Shown: positions 9,357 through 20,030 of the stretch, piece after piece | Position numbering within the stretch: the stretch's first letter is position 1 | Layout: each line of letters opens with the position of its first letter | Source: Candidatus Harrisonbacteria bacterium | GTDB lineage: Bacteria > Patescibacteriota > Minisyncoccia > UBA6257 > UBA11618 | Length of the DNA: 46,694 bases | Direction of reading: 5' to 3' | NCBI GenBank assembly: GCA_023244835.1 | Contig: JAHFLN010000004.1 | Span: 1 to 46,694, forward strand | Made by a program: the position numbers and the translations under genes | Notes under the pieces: generated by a model | What the model was told of the DNA's origin: nothing | The model's input: only the letters and a program-made list of their open reading frames with translations | Databases searched by the model: none

Positions 9357-10049
9357 ATGAGAGGAAGAATATATTTGGATAAGGAGAAGGATGAAGCGAG
9401 GCGTTTTATAGCGGGAGGTAAAAGCTATGGATATGTTAGTGAAAAACTTGGAATTCCGAAAAGCACGTTAAGCGTTTGGTTCGGAAAAACTTTACGCGGG
9501 CCGATGAATAATGAAACGGTAAGGGCACATCTGAAGCGTATCAGGCCCAGCGCTGCCGCGGCGTTACGGAAAAGATTTATAGAAATCGGCAAGAAGCAGG
9601 ATGAGATGGTTCTAGAACGGGTTCTGAAGGCTTTGAAGGAGATTCCCTTTCGTAATAAGGATGTATTGCGGGCATTACTTGCGATGTTGTATTGGGCAGA
9701 AGGTAGTAAACGCGGAAGTGGTATTAAATTTGTGAATACAGATCCAGATTTAATGCATTTATACATTTCCTTATTAAGGAGTTGTTATAAAATCAACGAG
9801 AATAAGTTAAAGGTAGTGGTGCATATTCACGATTATCATTCAGAAGTTAAGGTTAAAAATTTTTGGTCGCAACTATTAGATATACCCCTAACGCAGTTCA
9901 ATAAAACATTTATAAAGCCCCGGAGCAAAACTCGGCGATTTAGGAGAAACTTTATGGGGATTTGTCTTTTATATTATGGTGATACGAGTTTACGGAAGGA
10001 ATTTGCTATATTGAATTCTATGTTAAAAAAGCGTATAGTGGGAGCGTAA
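9357..10049 (+). CDS. HTH plus LAGLIDADG-like homing-endonuclease-type protein
   Basis: N-terminal HTH (YVSEKLGIPKSTLSVWF), then LLAMLYWAEGSKRGSGIKFVNTDPDLMHLYISLLRSCY; markedly more AT-rich than flanking genes. Confidence 0.6.
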   Translation: MRGRIYLDKEKDEARRFIAGGKSYGYVSEKLGIPKSTLSVWFGKTLRGPMNNETVRAHLKRIRPSAAAALRKRFIEIGKKQDEMVLERVLKALKEIPFRNKDVLRALLAMLYWAEGSKRGSGIKFVNTDPDLMHLYISLLRSCYKINENKLKVVVHIHDYHSEVKVKNFWSQLLDIPLTQFNKTFIKPRSKTRRFRRNFMGICLLYYGDTSLRKEFAILNSMLKKRIVGA

Positions 10050-10052
10050 GAA

Positions 10053-10124
10053 GTCCTCATAGCTCAATGGATAGAGTGTAGCCCTGCGAAGGCTGAGATT
10101 GTGGTTCGATTCCACATGGGGACA
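10053..10124 (+). tRNA. tRNA-Arg(GCG)
   Basis: Acceptor GTCCTCA/TGGGGAC, anticodon loop CTGCGAA in TAGCC/GGCTG stem, T-arm GTGGTTCGATTCCAC. Confidence 0.85.
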
Positions 10125-10175
10125 CACGCGGATTGATTTCTTCTTGGGGAAATTATAGTATGATCCCCATAGAGC

Positions 10176-10246
10176 GCGGGTATAGTACAATGGTAGTACG
10201 TTTGGTTGCCAATCAAAATACACGGGTTCGATTCCCGTTACCCGCT
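10176..10246 (+). tRNA. tRNA-Gly(GCC)
   Basis: Acceptor GCGGGTA/TACCCGC, anticodon GCC, T-arm CGGGTTCGATTCCCG. Confidence 0.93.
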
Positions 10247-10543
10247 CAAGCTAATACAAAAGATCCCTTTATGAAGGGGTCTTTTGTATTAGCTTCGGGT
10301 AGATAATGAAATCGAACCGCGGGTCGCAGGCTTCTCCATAAGAAGCCGAAGATTCCGAGCCGCGGAAGCGGCGAAGGGGCGATTCCCGTTTTAATGCCGA
10401 AGGTCCCCTGTTTATTCCAATCGCCGCGCGATTGGTTATAAACAGCGACCTCGACCGATCCGCCGTTCGGCGGAGAGGAAGAGGCAATTCCCCGTTTTCA
10501 ATTAGGAGATGAGATCGAACCGCAAGCCCGCTATTTTCAATGA
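10247..10543 (+). repeat. tRNA-trailing structured repeats (Gly copies, two units plus a third truncated)
   Basis: Long hairpin AAGCTAATACAAAAGA..TCTTTTGTATTAGCTT, then units starting ATCGAACCG and ending GGCGATTCCCGTT / GGCAATTCCCC. Confidence 0.65.
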
Positions 10544-10606
10544 AAAAGCCCAGCCGAGTCGGCCGGGCTGTCGCTCCCCTCTCGAGGCGGGCGCGGGCTT
10601 CGCGTT

Positions 10607-11203
10607 TCAATAATCCCGAGTCGGAACGAACCCGAATTCCTGGATGATTATAGGCATGAGGTCGCGGACCTCCCGCTCCATAGGATCGTCGCGATTCTCG
10701 ATAGTGCTCCCCTTCCGGGGTCGCATACCGGCCCGATACTGCTTCGCGTGCAGGCACTCCTCGATGGTCTGGAGCGCCATCACGTGGAACGCGGGGAGAT
10801 CCGGTATGTCGTCCGGCATATGGCCGAAGCGCATCATATCCCCGCAGTGCCCGTGGCGCATGGCGCGCGCGGCGAAAACATTCGTGATATAGAGGATGGG
10901 TTCTTTAGCTAGCCGGTCTTCGCCGATAAACATTCGGTTGAAAGAAGTTCTTCCCTTGCCATCGCTCACGTCGCATGCGAACACGAGCGTATACGGAATA
11001 GCACGGGCTCCCCATTGCAGGGCGGCGAAGTCCATTCCTTGCCGCATCGCGTCGATAAGGCGGTACAGCGACGGGCTCGTTACAGAGGGATAAAGGCCCG
11101 TTCGTGCCACATGCTCGTCTTGGGAGACGATGGTTAAAAGATCGTGAAACCGCTCGTTCGGAGGCGGCTTTGAAAGCTCGCGGAGATAGTCGAGTGCGCT
11201 CAT
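10607..11203 (-). CDS. Hypothetical protein
   Basis: 198-aa ORF with downstream minus-strand terminator (AGCCCAGCCG...CGGCCGGGCT with T-tract). Confidence 0.6.
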   Translation of the reverse strand: MSALDYLRELSKPPPNERFHDLLTIVSQDEHVARTGLYPSVTSPSLYRLIDAMRQGMDFAALQWGARAIPYTLVFACDVSDGKGRTSFNRMFIGEDRLAKEPILYITNVFAARAMRHGHCGDMMRFGHMPDDIPDLPAFHVMALQTIEECLHAKQYRAGMRPRKGSTIENRDDPMEREVRDLMPIIIQEFGFVPTRDY

Positions 11204-11320
11204 AGTATTCTTTCGAGAAAGGCGAATTGTCGAAGATCAGCGCTGATATTCTGCATAAGATAGCCTAAAAAGTCAATAAAACCAAGCCTTTTCATGCCTC
11301 TTTTGTGGGCCTGGGAAAGC

Positions 11321-11350
11321 TTGACAATATTGATATTAGTATGGTATAAT
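11321..11350 (+). promoter_or_regulatory. Sigma-70 promoter
   Basis: TTGACA - 18 bp - TATAAT, both consensus hexamers, upstream of ORF 11444-11716. Confidence 0.8.
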
Positions 11351-11443
11351 ATACATGTAGATCATCGACAAGGGCATAGGCCCATAACCCGCTCGTAACG
11401 GTCCCTTCGGGACTTCGGGCATTACTCAAGGAGTGAGTGGATC

Positions 11444-11716
11444 ATGACATCATCGAATCGCGGAAATGGCTTCTTCTACCGAGTTCTCTGCATTCTCTCC
11501 GCCCTCCTCATTTGCGGCGGGGCGGGAGCTGTGGTCGCGAAGGAATACTTCTCGACCGGGCAGGTTCCCCGTCTTGAATGGGGGGTCATGTGGAGTTCCG
11601 GTATTTTCGCTCTCGCTCTCGGGATCATCCAGTCCGCGCTCACCTTGCGTGAATGGACGACGCGCGGAGCATGGGAACGGGCGCTTGCGGAGCAAGAGGC
11701 TCAGGGTGCGGAATAG
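11444..11716 (+). CDS. Small two-TM membrane protein
   Basis: 90-aa ORF, RBS AAGGAG upstream, two hydrophobic helices, strong promoter upstream. Confidence 0.6.
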   Translation: MTSSNRGNGFFYRVLCILSALLICGGAGAVVAKEYFSTGQVPRLEWGVMWSSGIFALALGIIQSALTLREWTTRGAWERALAEQEAQGAE

Positions 11717-11807
11717 GCATGAGGCATGCAATGCCTCGTTCACGAGGCTCGCTCGGATCCTGTATCCGGACGAGCCTTATTTTTTGGAGGAGAAAGGAGA
11801 ATGAAAG

Positions 11808-11993
11808 ATGAAAGGAGTGATACGAAGAATCCCCTGGTGCGTAGTGCTCTTTCTGTGCGCCATGGCATGTTTCGCCTGGTCCGCGCTCGCCTCGGGGCAA
11901 GCGGGAATCACGGAGGGCATGTCGCTTATCGGAGTGATTTCGCTCATTGTCGCACGCACGTCACTCGGCGGCCGGTGCGCATGGCGAAGGTGA
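11808..11993 (+). CDS. Small membrane protein
   Basis: 61-aa ORF with RBS GGAGAAAGGAG nearby and hydrophobic segments. Confidence 0.4.
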   Translation: MKGVIRRIPWCVVLFLCAMACFAWSALASGQAGITEGMSLIGVISLIVARTSLGGRCAWRR

Positions 11994-12034
11994 AGAAAAA
12001 GCCCCGGTAAGGAGGCGGGGCGGTGCAATGCGCC

Positions 12035-12067
12035 GTCGGATCGATTCTGATCCGGCGGCGTTTTTTT
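12035..12067 (+). terminator. Rho-independent terminator
   Basis: CGCCGTCGGATC-GATTCT-GATCCGGCGGCG-TTTTTTT. Confidence 0.85.
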
Positions 12068-13064
12068 ATACCGATGTATGTCGCATGGCGTCCGCAAGAT
12101 CCGCCCGCACCATCATCTCCACAAGTTCTTTAAAAGAAACACTAGGCGACCATCCAAGGGTTTTTCGCGCCTTAGCGCTGTCTGCGAGGAGGGCTTGAAC
12201 ATCTGTCGGTCGCAGGCGGGAGTCGTCGAATTTTACGAATTTCTGCCAGTCGAGATCGACGCACGAAAAGGCAATTTCGAGGAACTCCCGCACCGTATGG
12301 CTTTCTCCGGTGCCGAGAACATAGTCATCGGCTTTGGGTTGCTGCAGCATGAGCCACATGGCTTTTACGTAATCGGGGGCAAATCCCCAGTCACGCTCCG
12401 CGTCGATATTCCCGAGTTTCAGCTCTTTCTGGAGACCACATTTGATCCGGGCGACAGCAAGCGAGATGCGCCTCGTCACGAACTCGAATCCCCTGCGCGG
12501 AGACTCGTGATTAAAAAGGATTCCCGAACAGGCGAAGAGGCCGTACGCGTCTCGGAATATTTTAGTGAGATAAAATCCCGCCACCTTGGAAACCCCGTAG
12601 GGAGAGACCGGATTGAAGGGCGTTTGTTCGTTTTGAGGAGTCGCGAGGACCGACCCGAACATTTCGCTCGTCGCCGCAAAGTAGAATTTAGAGCGAGGAG
12701 CGAGCTCTTTCAGCGCGGATAGCATATGGTGGGTGCCGTTGATATTGACATCCATCGTACCGAATTGATCTTCAAAAGAGACTCCGACCTGGCTTTGCGC
12801 GGCAAGATGATAGATCTCATCGGGCTTGATAGCGTCGATGAGTTTCCAAACGGTGGGATAGTTCGTGATGTCGCCGTGATGAAGTTTCACGTTCTCCAGT
12901 ATGGGGAGGATGCGCGACATTCTCGCTTCATGATTTTCGGCGCCGATGCGCCGTACGATGCCGTGGACTTCGTAGCCCTTGCTAAGCAAGAGTTCGGCGA
13001 GATAGCTGCCGTCCTGACCCGTAATGCCGGTTATAAGTGCTCGTTTGGGGTTTTTTGCGTCCAT
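12066..13064 (-). CDS. gmd: GDP-mannose 4,6-dehydratase
   Basis: ALITGITGQDGSYLAELLLSKGYEVHGIVRR, YHLAAQSQVGVSFE, SPYGVSKVAGFYLTKIFRDAYG, NHESPRRG. Confidence 0.93.
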   Translation of the reverse strand: MDAKNPKRALITGITGQDGSYLAELLLSKGYEVHGIVRRIGAENHEARMSRILPILENVKLHHGDITNYPTVWKLIDAIKPDEIYHLAAQSQVGVSFEDQFGTMDVNINGTHHMLSALKELAPRSKFYFAATSEMFGSVLATPQNEQTPFNPVSPYGVSKVAGFYLTKIFRDAYGLFACSGILFNHESPRRGFEFVTRRISLAVARIKCGLQKELKLGNIDAERDWGFAPDYVKAMWLMLQQPKADDYVLGTGESHTVREFLEIAFSCVDLDWQKFVKFDDSRLRPTDVQALLADSAKARKTLGWSPSVSFKELVEMMVRADLADAMRHTSV

Positions 13065-13103
13065 ATGCGTAAGAAGATGTTTCTGTAATACGAAGGAATT
13101 TTT

Positions 13104-14246
13104 TTAGGACATCTTCAGTCTGAATGCTTTGAGTTTGCCGATTTGGAGAGTCGTGCCGTCGGTTATGGCGATCGTCGCGTCGGGGTTTATCTCCGCCGTG
13201 CCGTCGATCTTTACGCCGCCCTGTTCTATAAGCCTTCGCCCCTCCGCCTTGCTTTTCGTTCCTGCGAGTACGAGAAGGTCAGCGAGCTTCATGTCGCCCG
13301 CGGCGACGGTGAGTTCCGGCATGTCGGCGGGTATCCCGCCCTTTGAAAATGTTCGTATGAAGTCGGCCTCCGCCCTCTCCCCTGCTCCTTCGCCGTGATA
13401 CATGCCGACGATCGTGCGCGCGAGAAGCGCTTTCGTGTCGCGCGGCCCCATCCCGTCCGGCATCGTGATATCGGTGAGAAGCGCGAAATATTTCGGCATG
13501 AGTCCATCCGGAACGCTCATGATTTTTCCGAACATGTCATTCGGCTCGTCGTTTAGAGCTATGTAGTTCCCGAGACTCTTGGACATCTTTTTTTCGCCGT
13601 CGGTTCCTTCGATCAGGGGAAGGGTCATCACATCCTGCGGCTCCATGCCGCATTTTTCTTGTACGCTTCTGCCCATGAGCAGATTGAATGTCTGGTCGGT
13701 TCCGCCGAGTTCGACATCGGCTTTAACCGCGACGGAGTCGTATCCTTGGAAGAGCGGATAGAGCGTTTCGAGCATGGATATGCTGGTGCCTTCGCTCATG
13801 CGTTTCTTAAAATCGGCGCGTTGGAGTATCTGCTGGAGGGTGATCGCGCTGAAAAGGGAAAGGAGTTCGGGCAGGGATGAGGAGAGCCATTCGCTGTTAC
13901 GGCGGATCTCCGCCTTGGTCATATCAACGACTTTTCCCGCCTGCGCGAGATAGGTCTCGAGGTTCGCTGTCACTTGCTCCTTCGTGAGCATCGGGCGGGT
14001 GCCGGACTTGTCGGCGGGGTCGCCGATCATGGCCGTGAAGTCTCCTATGATAAGAACGGCCGTATGCCCCGCGTCCTGGAAGGCGCGCAGCTTCCGAAGC
14101 GGCACGGTATGGCCGAGATGGAGATCGGGCGCGGTCGGGTCTATGCCGAATTTAACGCGTAATTTCTTCCCGGACGCGAGCGCGGCTTCGAGGTGCGCCT
14201 TGTCCGCGATCTCTTCTGCGTGGACAAGTAAATTAGACGACTTCAT
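13104..14246 (-). CDS. tyrS: Tyrosine--tRNA ligase
   Basis: KFGIDPTAPDLHLGHTVPLRKLRAFQDAGH, KMSKSLGNYIAL (KMSKS), C-terminal S4-like region; start chosen at internal ATG. Confidence 0.95.
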   Translation of the reverse strand: MKSSNLLVHAEEIADKAHLEAALASGKKLRVKFGIDPTAPDLHLGHTVPLRKLRAFQDAGHTAVLIIGDFTAMIGDPADKSGTRPMLTKEQVTANLETYLAQAGKVVDMTKAEIRRNSEWLSSSLPELLSLFSAITLQQILQRADFKKRMSEGTSISMLETLYPLFQGYDSVAVKADVELGGTDQTFNLLMGRSVQEKCGMEPQDVMTLPLIEGTDGEKKMSKSLGNYIALNDEPNDMFGKIMSVPDGLMPKYFALLTDITMPDGMGPRDTKALLARTIVGMYHGEGAGERAEADFIRTFSKGGIPADMPELTVAAGDMKLADLLVLAGTKSKAEGRRLIEQGGVKIDGTAEINPDATIAITDGTTLQIGKLKAFRLKMS

Positions 14247-14754
14247 GGGGCGTTGCGGCAAAGAAGAAAGCGACGGTCGCAAAGGCGATTAAGGGTACGG
14301 GCAGCATGCCCGCGAGCGCGCCGATGAGGATCAAAAGAGCGTTCGCGGAAAGGGAGACGACGATCGCGTGGCCGATATTCCGAACGAGGTCGTTTTCGGC
14401 GCGCACGAGGAGGCGGTTAGCGAGGATATAACCGAAGGAGAAAAGAGCGATGCCCGTGTCGATGAACCATGCGGCCAAAGCCGGCGATGCGTTGGCCGAA
14501 GAGAGCCCGACCATCACGATCGCCGCCCCTCCTATGGCGGTCGCCGTCATTCTCGACCGGCGCGTCTGCCGCGCGTGGGCGTGCTTGCTGAAGGCGAGCG
14601 CGACGAAGGAGAGGGCGATAGTTAAAACAAGAAGGAGCGCGTATGGCATTGAGGTGAATGCGGGCACTACCCCCCCTTTCACGAAGGGGTAAAGGGCAAC
14701 GCTCCCGGTGAGCCCCGCGAAGAAAACGTATTCCCAGAAGCGGAGGCGGATCAT
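14233..14754 (-). CDS. Multi-pass membrane protein
   Basis: 173-aa hydrophobic ORF overlapping the start of tyrS and the end of clpP (operon-like). Confidence 0.6.
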   Translation of the reverse strand: MIRLRFWEYVFFAGLTGSVALYPFVKGGVVPAFTSMPYALLLVLTIALSFVALAFSKHAHARQTRRSRMTATAIGGAAIVMVGLSSANASPALAAWFIDTGIALFSFGYILANRLLVRAENDLVRNIGHAIVVSLSANALLILIGALAGMLPVPLIAFATVAFFFAATPHEVV

Positions 14755-15341
14755 TTCCGGCTTTTAATTATCTCGTCTACCACGCCGTAGTCTTTCGCTT
14801 CTTCGGCGGTAAGCCAGAAATCGCGATCGGTATCGTTTTCGATCTTCGAGAGTGTTTTGCCGGTATGGCGCATGAGAATGGAGTTGAGGCGTTCCTTGGT
14901 TCGAAGGAGATGTTTGGCGCTGATCTCGATATCGCTCGCCTGTCCCTGCGTGCCGCCCATCACCTGGTGCAGAAGGACTTCGGAATTCGGGAGGGCAAAG
15001 CGCTTGCCTTTCGCGCCGGCGGCGAGGAGCACGGCGCCCATCGACGCGGCGATGCCCACGCAGACGGTCGAGACGGCCGGTTTCACGTATTGCATGGTGT
15101 CGTATATGGCGAGGCCCGCGGATACTGATCCGCCGGGGGTGTTCACATACACGGTAATATCCTTCTTCGCATCTTCGTGCTCGAGGAAGAGAAGCTGGGC
15201 GATGACGGTGTTTGCCAGGCCGTCAGTGACGGGTCCGGATATGAAAACGATGCGTTCCTTAAGGAGTCGCGAGTAGATATCGTATGCGCGCTCGCCTTGC
15301 GGCGACTTCTCAATAACTGTCGGTACCAAGTAGTTTTGCAT
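14751..15341 (-). CDS. clpP: ATP-dependent Clp protease proteolytic subunit
   Basis: [33 protein letters not shown]; catalytic GIAASMGA and LLHQVMGG motifs. Confidence 0.95.
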   Translation of the reverse strand: MQNYLVPTVIEKSPQGERAYDIYSRLLKERIVFISGPVTDGLANTVIAQLLFLEHEDAKKDITVYVNTPGGSVSAGLAIYDTMQYVKPAVSTVCVGIAASMGAVLLAAGAKGKRFALPNSEVLLHQVMGGTQGQASDIEISAKHLLRTKERLNSILMRHTGKTLSKIENDTDRDFWLTAEEAKDYGVVDEIIKSRK

Positions 15342-16491
15342 ACACGTTTTTTTGCTGAATTCTCTCATAAATATAGTCGTGGAGCCGCTTCGCGTCAACG
15401 GGTTCGGGGCCTTTCGCGCCCGCATGATAGTGGGCGATTTCGCGCGCGATCTCGTCATCCGTGGGTTGGAGTCCCTCTTTCTCGGCGATCTCGTAGATCA
15501 CGAGATGCTGGGCTATCTTCTTCCTCGCATCGTTGTCCGTGAGCGAGGCGTCCTGTTCCTTGATGCGGAGAATCATAGCCTCCGGGATATCTATCGTCGC
15601 CGCCTGCGCGATCGACTCGAGCATTTTTTGCGCCGCGGCCTCGCTCTCGCGCTCGATCTTTTCGGCGAGAATGCCGGCACGCATGTTCGTGCGGAGCTCA
15701 TCGAAGGTCTTGATTGATCCGAGCGATTGGGCGAAGGCGTCGTCTGCCGCGGGGAGTACTCGCTCAAAAATCTTGTTCACCGTTACATCGAAGGATATCT
15801 CCGTGCCGCGCAGGCTTTCTTTCCAATAATCTGCGGGGCCCGTGAGCGAGAATAAGAGGTTCTTTCCTGCCGCCGCGCCGACAAGCTTCTCCTCGAAGCC
15901 GGGCATGAAGCGGCCGTTCCCGAGCACGAAGCGGTCATGATGGGGCTTCGGGTCTTCCGAGCTCGTCATGTCGATATCGATCACGTTCCCCTTCTCCGCG
16001 GGGGTCGCAAGCTCCGTGAGCGTCGCCCGCGAGGTGCGGAGCCAGAGAAGAGCGTCTTCAAGCTCCTTGTCGGAAACCGTAAGCGCGGCCTTCTTTGTCG
16101 CAAGCGCGGCGCGTTCCTTTTCCGCGATTGTCGCGTACTCGGAAATATCCACATCGGGGAAGAGCGAAAGCGTCGCGATATAGGAAAACGCGGCGGGGTC
16201 CTCCTGGATCTCTATGCGCGGCCGGTCGATAATCGTCCAATTATTTTTCTCGGCAGTTTCCGCGAGCGTTACCTTGATCGCGCGCTCCGCGGCGTCGTCG
16301 AAAACCGCCTTCTGGCTGATCGCCTCACGCGCCAAGGATTCGGGAACCATGCCGGGCCGGAATCCCTTTATCGCAAGCTCAGCCCGGCGCGCTTCGAACG
16401 CGCGGTCCATATACCCCTTGAATTCGGAAAGGTCGATCGAGACGGAAAGCTCGACACCTGATCCGGGAAGTTTTTTGAACGATGATTTCAT
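15310..16491 (-). CDS. tig: Trigger factor
   Basis: [10 protein letters not shown]-type RBD signature ([14 protein letters not shown]), FKBP-like middle domain, C-terminal domain; next to clpP as commonly seen. Confidence 0.88.
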   Translation of the reverse strand: MKSSFKKLPGSGVELSVSIDLSEFKGYMDRAFEARRAELAIKGFRPGMVPESLAREAISQKAVFDDAAERAIKVTLAETAEKNNWTIIDRPRIEIQEDPAAFSYIATLSLFPDVDISEYATIAEKERAALATKKAALTVSDKELEDALLWLRTSRATLTELATPAEKGNVIDIDMTSSEDPKPHHDRFVLGNGRFMPGFEEKLVGAAAGKNLLFSLTGPADYWKESLRGTEISFDVTVNKIFERVLPAADDAFAQSLGSIKTFDELRTNMRAGILAEKIERESEAAAQKMLESIAQAATIDIPEAMILRIKEQDASLTDNDARKKIAQHLVIYEIAEKEGLQPTDDEIAREIAHYHAGAKGPEPVDAKRLHDYIYERIQQKNVYAKLLGTDSY

Positions 16492-16540
16492 GGTTAAGAT
16501 GTTTCGTGCGAAGACGGAGGCTTGAAAACCGAAGCTATGT

Positions 16541-18520
16541 CTAGATGAACGGGACGAGGAGAAGAGCGACGATATTCGCTACCTTGATAAGCGGATTGAT
16601 CGCCGGGCCCGCGGTGTCCTTGTAGGGGTCGCCTACGGTATCCCCTGTCACAGCGGCCTTGTGCGCGTGAGAACCCTTGCCGCCGAAGTGGCCGTCTTCG
16701 ATATATTTTTTGGCATTGTCCCATGCGCCGCCCCCGGTTGTCATGGAGATGCCGAGGAAGATGCCGGACGTGATGATGCCGATCAAGAGGCCGCCCAAGG
16801 CCTGCGCGCCGAGCAGGAGTCCGACCGCGATCACGCCGACGATCGGGATGAGCGCGGGCACGACCATTTTCTTTAGTGCTGCGCGCGTCACAATGTCGAC
16901 CGCCTGGCCGTAGTCGGGAAGGGCCGTGCCTTCCATGATGCCGGGGATTTCCCTGAACTGGCGGCGGATTTCGATAACGACCGCGCCGGCGGTGACGCCT
17001 ACGGCGCGCATGGTTATGCCGCTGAAGAGGTACGGGAGCGCGGCACCCACGAGGAGTCCTATGAGGACGAGCGGGTTCGTAAGGTCGAAGCTCGAGGAGC
17101 CGGCGGCTTTCGGAAGTGCTTCGGCGTAGCTCGCGAAGAGTACCATAGCCGCGAGTCCGGCCGAGCCGATCGCGTAGCCTTTGGTAACGGCTTTCGTAGT
17201 ATTGCCCACGGCGTCGAGTTCGTCGGTGACCTTCCGCACGTCGGCGGATGCCTTGCTCATCTCGGCGATGCCGCCCGCGTTATCGGTGATCGGGCCGAAG
17301 GAGTCTATAGCCACGATGATGCCGGTCGAGGAAAGCATGGCAACGGTAGCAAGGGAAACTCCCACAATACCCATTTCGAAATATGCGGCGAAGATGGCGG
17401 CGCAGACGACGAGGACGGGCATGAAGGTCGACTCCATGCTGACCGCGAGACCCATAATAACGTTCGTGCCGTGGCCCGATTTCGACGCTTCGGCAATCGC
17501 CTTCACGGGCGCGAACTTCTTGGAGGTGTAGTAGTCGGTGATCATGACGAGAAGGCCGGTAACGATAAGGCCGATCACGAGGCTCCATAAGACGCGCGGA
17601 ATATCTTCGGGTGCGAGGGCGAAGGTCGTTGTCGGGAGAATCTTCGTGATGGTAAGCCAGAAGAATGCGCCGGAGAGGACGAGCGAAGCGACAAGTCCCT
17701 TGTAGAGCGCGCCCATGACGTCCTGCTTCTTCCCAAGCGATACGAAGAACGCGCCGAGGAGCGACGCGACGATGGAGATGCCGCCCAATACGAGCGGGAG
17801 CGGGCTTTGCACGAGGAGGAGCGCGGCGATCATGGAAACGGCATAGGTCTCAAAAAGATCGGCGGCCATGCCGGCGCAGTCGCTTACGTTATCGCCCACG
17901 AGGTCGGCAATCACGCCGGGATTCCGGGGGTCATCCTCAGGGATATCCGCCTCTACTTTTCCGACAAGGTCGGTGCCGACATCCGCGGCTTTGGTGAATA
18001 TTCCGCCGCCCAGTCGGGCGAAGACGGAGATGAGGCTCGCGCCGAATCCGAGGCCGATGAGCGAGCTTATATTGCCTCCCGTCGCGAGAGTGAGGCCGGC
18101 GACGGATGCGAGGGCGAGAGCGACGACGAGAAAGCCGGTCACGGAGCCTGCGCGGAATGCGAGCGAGAGGGCGGGGGCGAGGCCTTTGTGCGCGGCCTGA
18201 GCCGTCTTCGCGTTCGCGCGCACGGCTACGTTCATACCGATATAGCCCGCGGCGCCCGAGGCGATCGCCCCGATCGCGAAGCCCATCGCGGTCATCTGGC
18301 CGAGATAGTACCAGATCACGAGCGCGAGCGGCACAGCCACAAGGGTGATCGTGAAATACTGGCGGTTGAGATATGCGGCGGATCCTGTCTGGATGGCGCG
18401 GGAGATACGTTTCATTTCCTCGTTGCCTGAGGACTGGGCGTTCATGCGGATGACAGTGTAGGCGCTGTATGCGATCGCGAGCGCTACGGGTCCGAAAATG
18501 AGGTAATTGATGGTAGCCAT
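16541..18520 (-). CDS. hppA: Membrane-bound pyrophosphatase, K+-independent type by motif
   Basis: [86 protein letters not shown]. Confidence 0.95.
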   Translation of the reverse strand: MATINYLIFGPVALAIAYSAYTVIRMNAQSSGNEEMKRISRAIQTGSAAYLNRQYFTITLVAVPLALVIWYYLGQMTAMGFAIGAIASGAAGYIGMNVAVRANAKTAQAAHKGLAPALSLAFRAGSVTGFLVVALALASVAGLTLATGGNISSLIGLGFGASLISVFARLGGGIFTKAADVGTDLVGKVEADIPEDDPRNPGVIADLVGDNVSDCAGMAADLFETYAVSMIAALLLVQSPLPLVLGGISIVASLLGAFFVSLGKKQDVMGALYKGLVASLVLSGAFFWLTITKILPTTTFALAPEDIPRVLWSLVIGLIVTGLLVMITDYYTSKKFAPVKAIAEASKSGHGTNVIMGLAVSMESTFMPVLVVCAAIFAAYFEMGIVGVSLATVAMLSSTGIIVAIDSFGPITDNAGGIAEMSKASADVRKVTDELDAVGNTTKAVTKGYAIGSAGLAAMVLFASYAEALPKAAGSSSFDLTNPLVLIGLLVGAALPYLFSGITMRAVGVTAGAVVIEIRRQFREIPGIMEGTALPDYGQAVDIVTRAALKKMVVPALIPIVGVIAVGLLLGAQALGGLLIGIITSGIFLGISMTTGGGAWDNAKKYIEDGHFGGKGSHAHKAAVTGDTVGDPYKDTAGPAINPLIKVANIVALLLVPFI

Positions 18521-18544
18521 GGTGTGTATATATGAGATGTTTTT

Positions 18545-19855
18545 TTATTCTTCCTTCTTCATTTCGGTCTTAGGCTCCGGAGATTCTCCCAAGGGTTCGG
18601 GAGTTGCGGCGTTCTCCCCTGCCGCCGCGCCTTCGATCAGTTCCTCTGGCTTCGATGCGGCGCGTATGTCGATCTTCCAGCCGGTCAGCCGGTGGGCGAG
18701 ACGCACGTTCTGCCCGCCTTTGCCGATCGCGAGCGAGAGCTGGTCGTCGGGGATGAAAGCCCGCGCTTCGCGGCGCGGAAGAATCTCAACGCTCGACGCC
18801 TTTGCCGGCGAGAGCGCATGCATGATGAATTCCGAGGGATCCTCAGACCACTCGATGATATCGATTTTTTCCTGGCCGAGCTCGTTCGAAACGGCCATCA
18901 CGCGCGTGCCGCGCTGGCCGACGCAACATCCGACGGGATCGACGCCGCGCACGTTCGAGGCGACGGCGATTTTTGTGCGGCTGCCGGGCTCGCGGGCGAT
19001 CTCTTTGATCTCCACAGAGCCGTCGGCGATTTCGGGCGATTCGAGCGCGAAGAGCTTCATAACGAACTGCGGGTGGGAGCGGGACAGGATAATGCCGGGA
19101 CCCTTTGCGTCGTTTTGGATCGCGAGTACGTAGAAGCGCATCCGGTCGCCGATGCGGTAATATTCGCCGGGCATGGACTCGCTGTAGAACATCACGCCGG
19201 TCGCGCGGCCGATGTCGACATACGTTGTCCCCCGCTCCGTGCGCTGTATGGCGCCGCTCACAATCTCTCCCTCCTTGTTTTTGAATTCAGATAGTATCGA
19301 GTCGCGTTCCGCTTCGCGGATCTTCTGAAGAATGTTCTGCTTCGCGGTCTGGGACGCGATGCGGCCGAAATCGATCTTCGTCTCGAGGGGGAATTCGAGC
19401 TCCTCGCCGAGCAGTATGTCGGCTTTTATCTTTTGCGCGTCCGGGAGCATCATATGGCGGTTGGGATTAAAGCGCGGGAGCTTCCCCTCTTCTTCGATAG
19501 GCATCTCGGGCATCGCGCCGAAGCGCCCTGCGGGCTGCTCGTCGGGAACGATATCATCCTCCCCTATCGGCTGAGTAAGGTCGGCGGTCGTCTCGTCGAC
19601 AACGGTCTTCACTTGGGAAAAGGAGACGTCGCCGCTCTTCAAGTCGAAATGCGCGCGGACGATTTCGCCCTTCTTCTCGTATTCCTTTTTATACGCGGCG
19701 GCGAGCGCAACCTCGACGGCCTCGACAACTTTCTCGGTGGCGATTTTTTTCTCTTCGGCGAGTTGTTGTATGGCGCGCGCTATGGTCTTTAAGTCGAGCA
19801 TATCTCGTGATGTTAGTTTGTAGTCGGATAGGCGCCTTTCAAAAAATAATGCCAC
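18545..19855 (-). CDS. nusA: Transcription termination/antitermination factor NusA
   Basis: NusA N-domain, S1 domain, KH domains (VDPVGCCVGQRGTRV, IGKGGQNVRLAHRLTGWKIDI). Confidence 0.94.
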   Translation of the reverse strand: MALFFERRLSDYKLTSRDMLDLKTIARAIQQLAEEKKIATEKVVEAVEVALAAAYKKEYEKKGEIVRAHFDLKSGDVSFSQVKTVVDETTADLTQPIGEDDIVPDEQPAGRFGAMPEMPIEEEGKLPRFNPNRHMMLPDAQKIKADILLGEELEFPLETKIDFGRIASQTAKQNILQKIREAERDSILSEFKNKEGEIVSGAIQRTERGTTYVDIGRATGVMFYSESMPGEYYRIGDRMRFYVLAIQNDAKGPGIILSRSHPQFVMKLFALESPEIADGSVEIKEIAREPGSRTKIAVASNVRGVDPVGCCVGQRGTRVMAVSNELGQEKIDIIEWSEDPSEFIMHALSPAKASSVEILPRREARAFIPDDQLSLAIGKGGQNVRLAHRLTGWKIDIRAASKPEELIEGAAAGENAATPEPLGESPEPKTEMKKEE

Positions 19856-20030
19856 CCCCTCGGGCGGCCAATCAGTCGCATACCTCTATACAAGAAGGAT
19901 ACATGAATATAGGGCGATATGTCAATTGTCTATGCGGCGATTCTTTTTTTATATGGCCTCAATTGGCTTTACTGCGGCAACTATATGATCACTTTATCGC
20001 GGCCGCGATAAAGTGATTATAAAGATCGAT

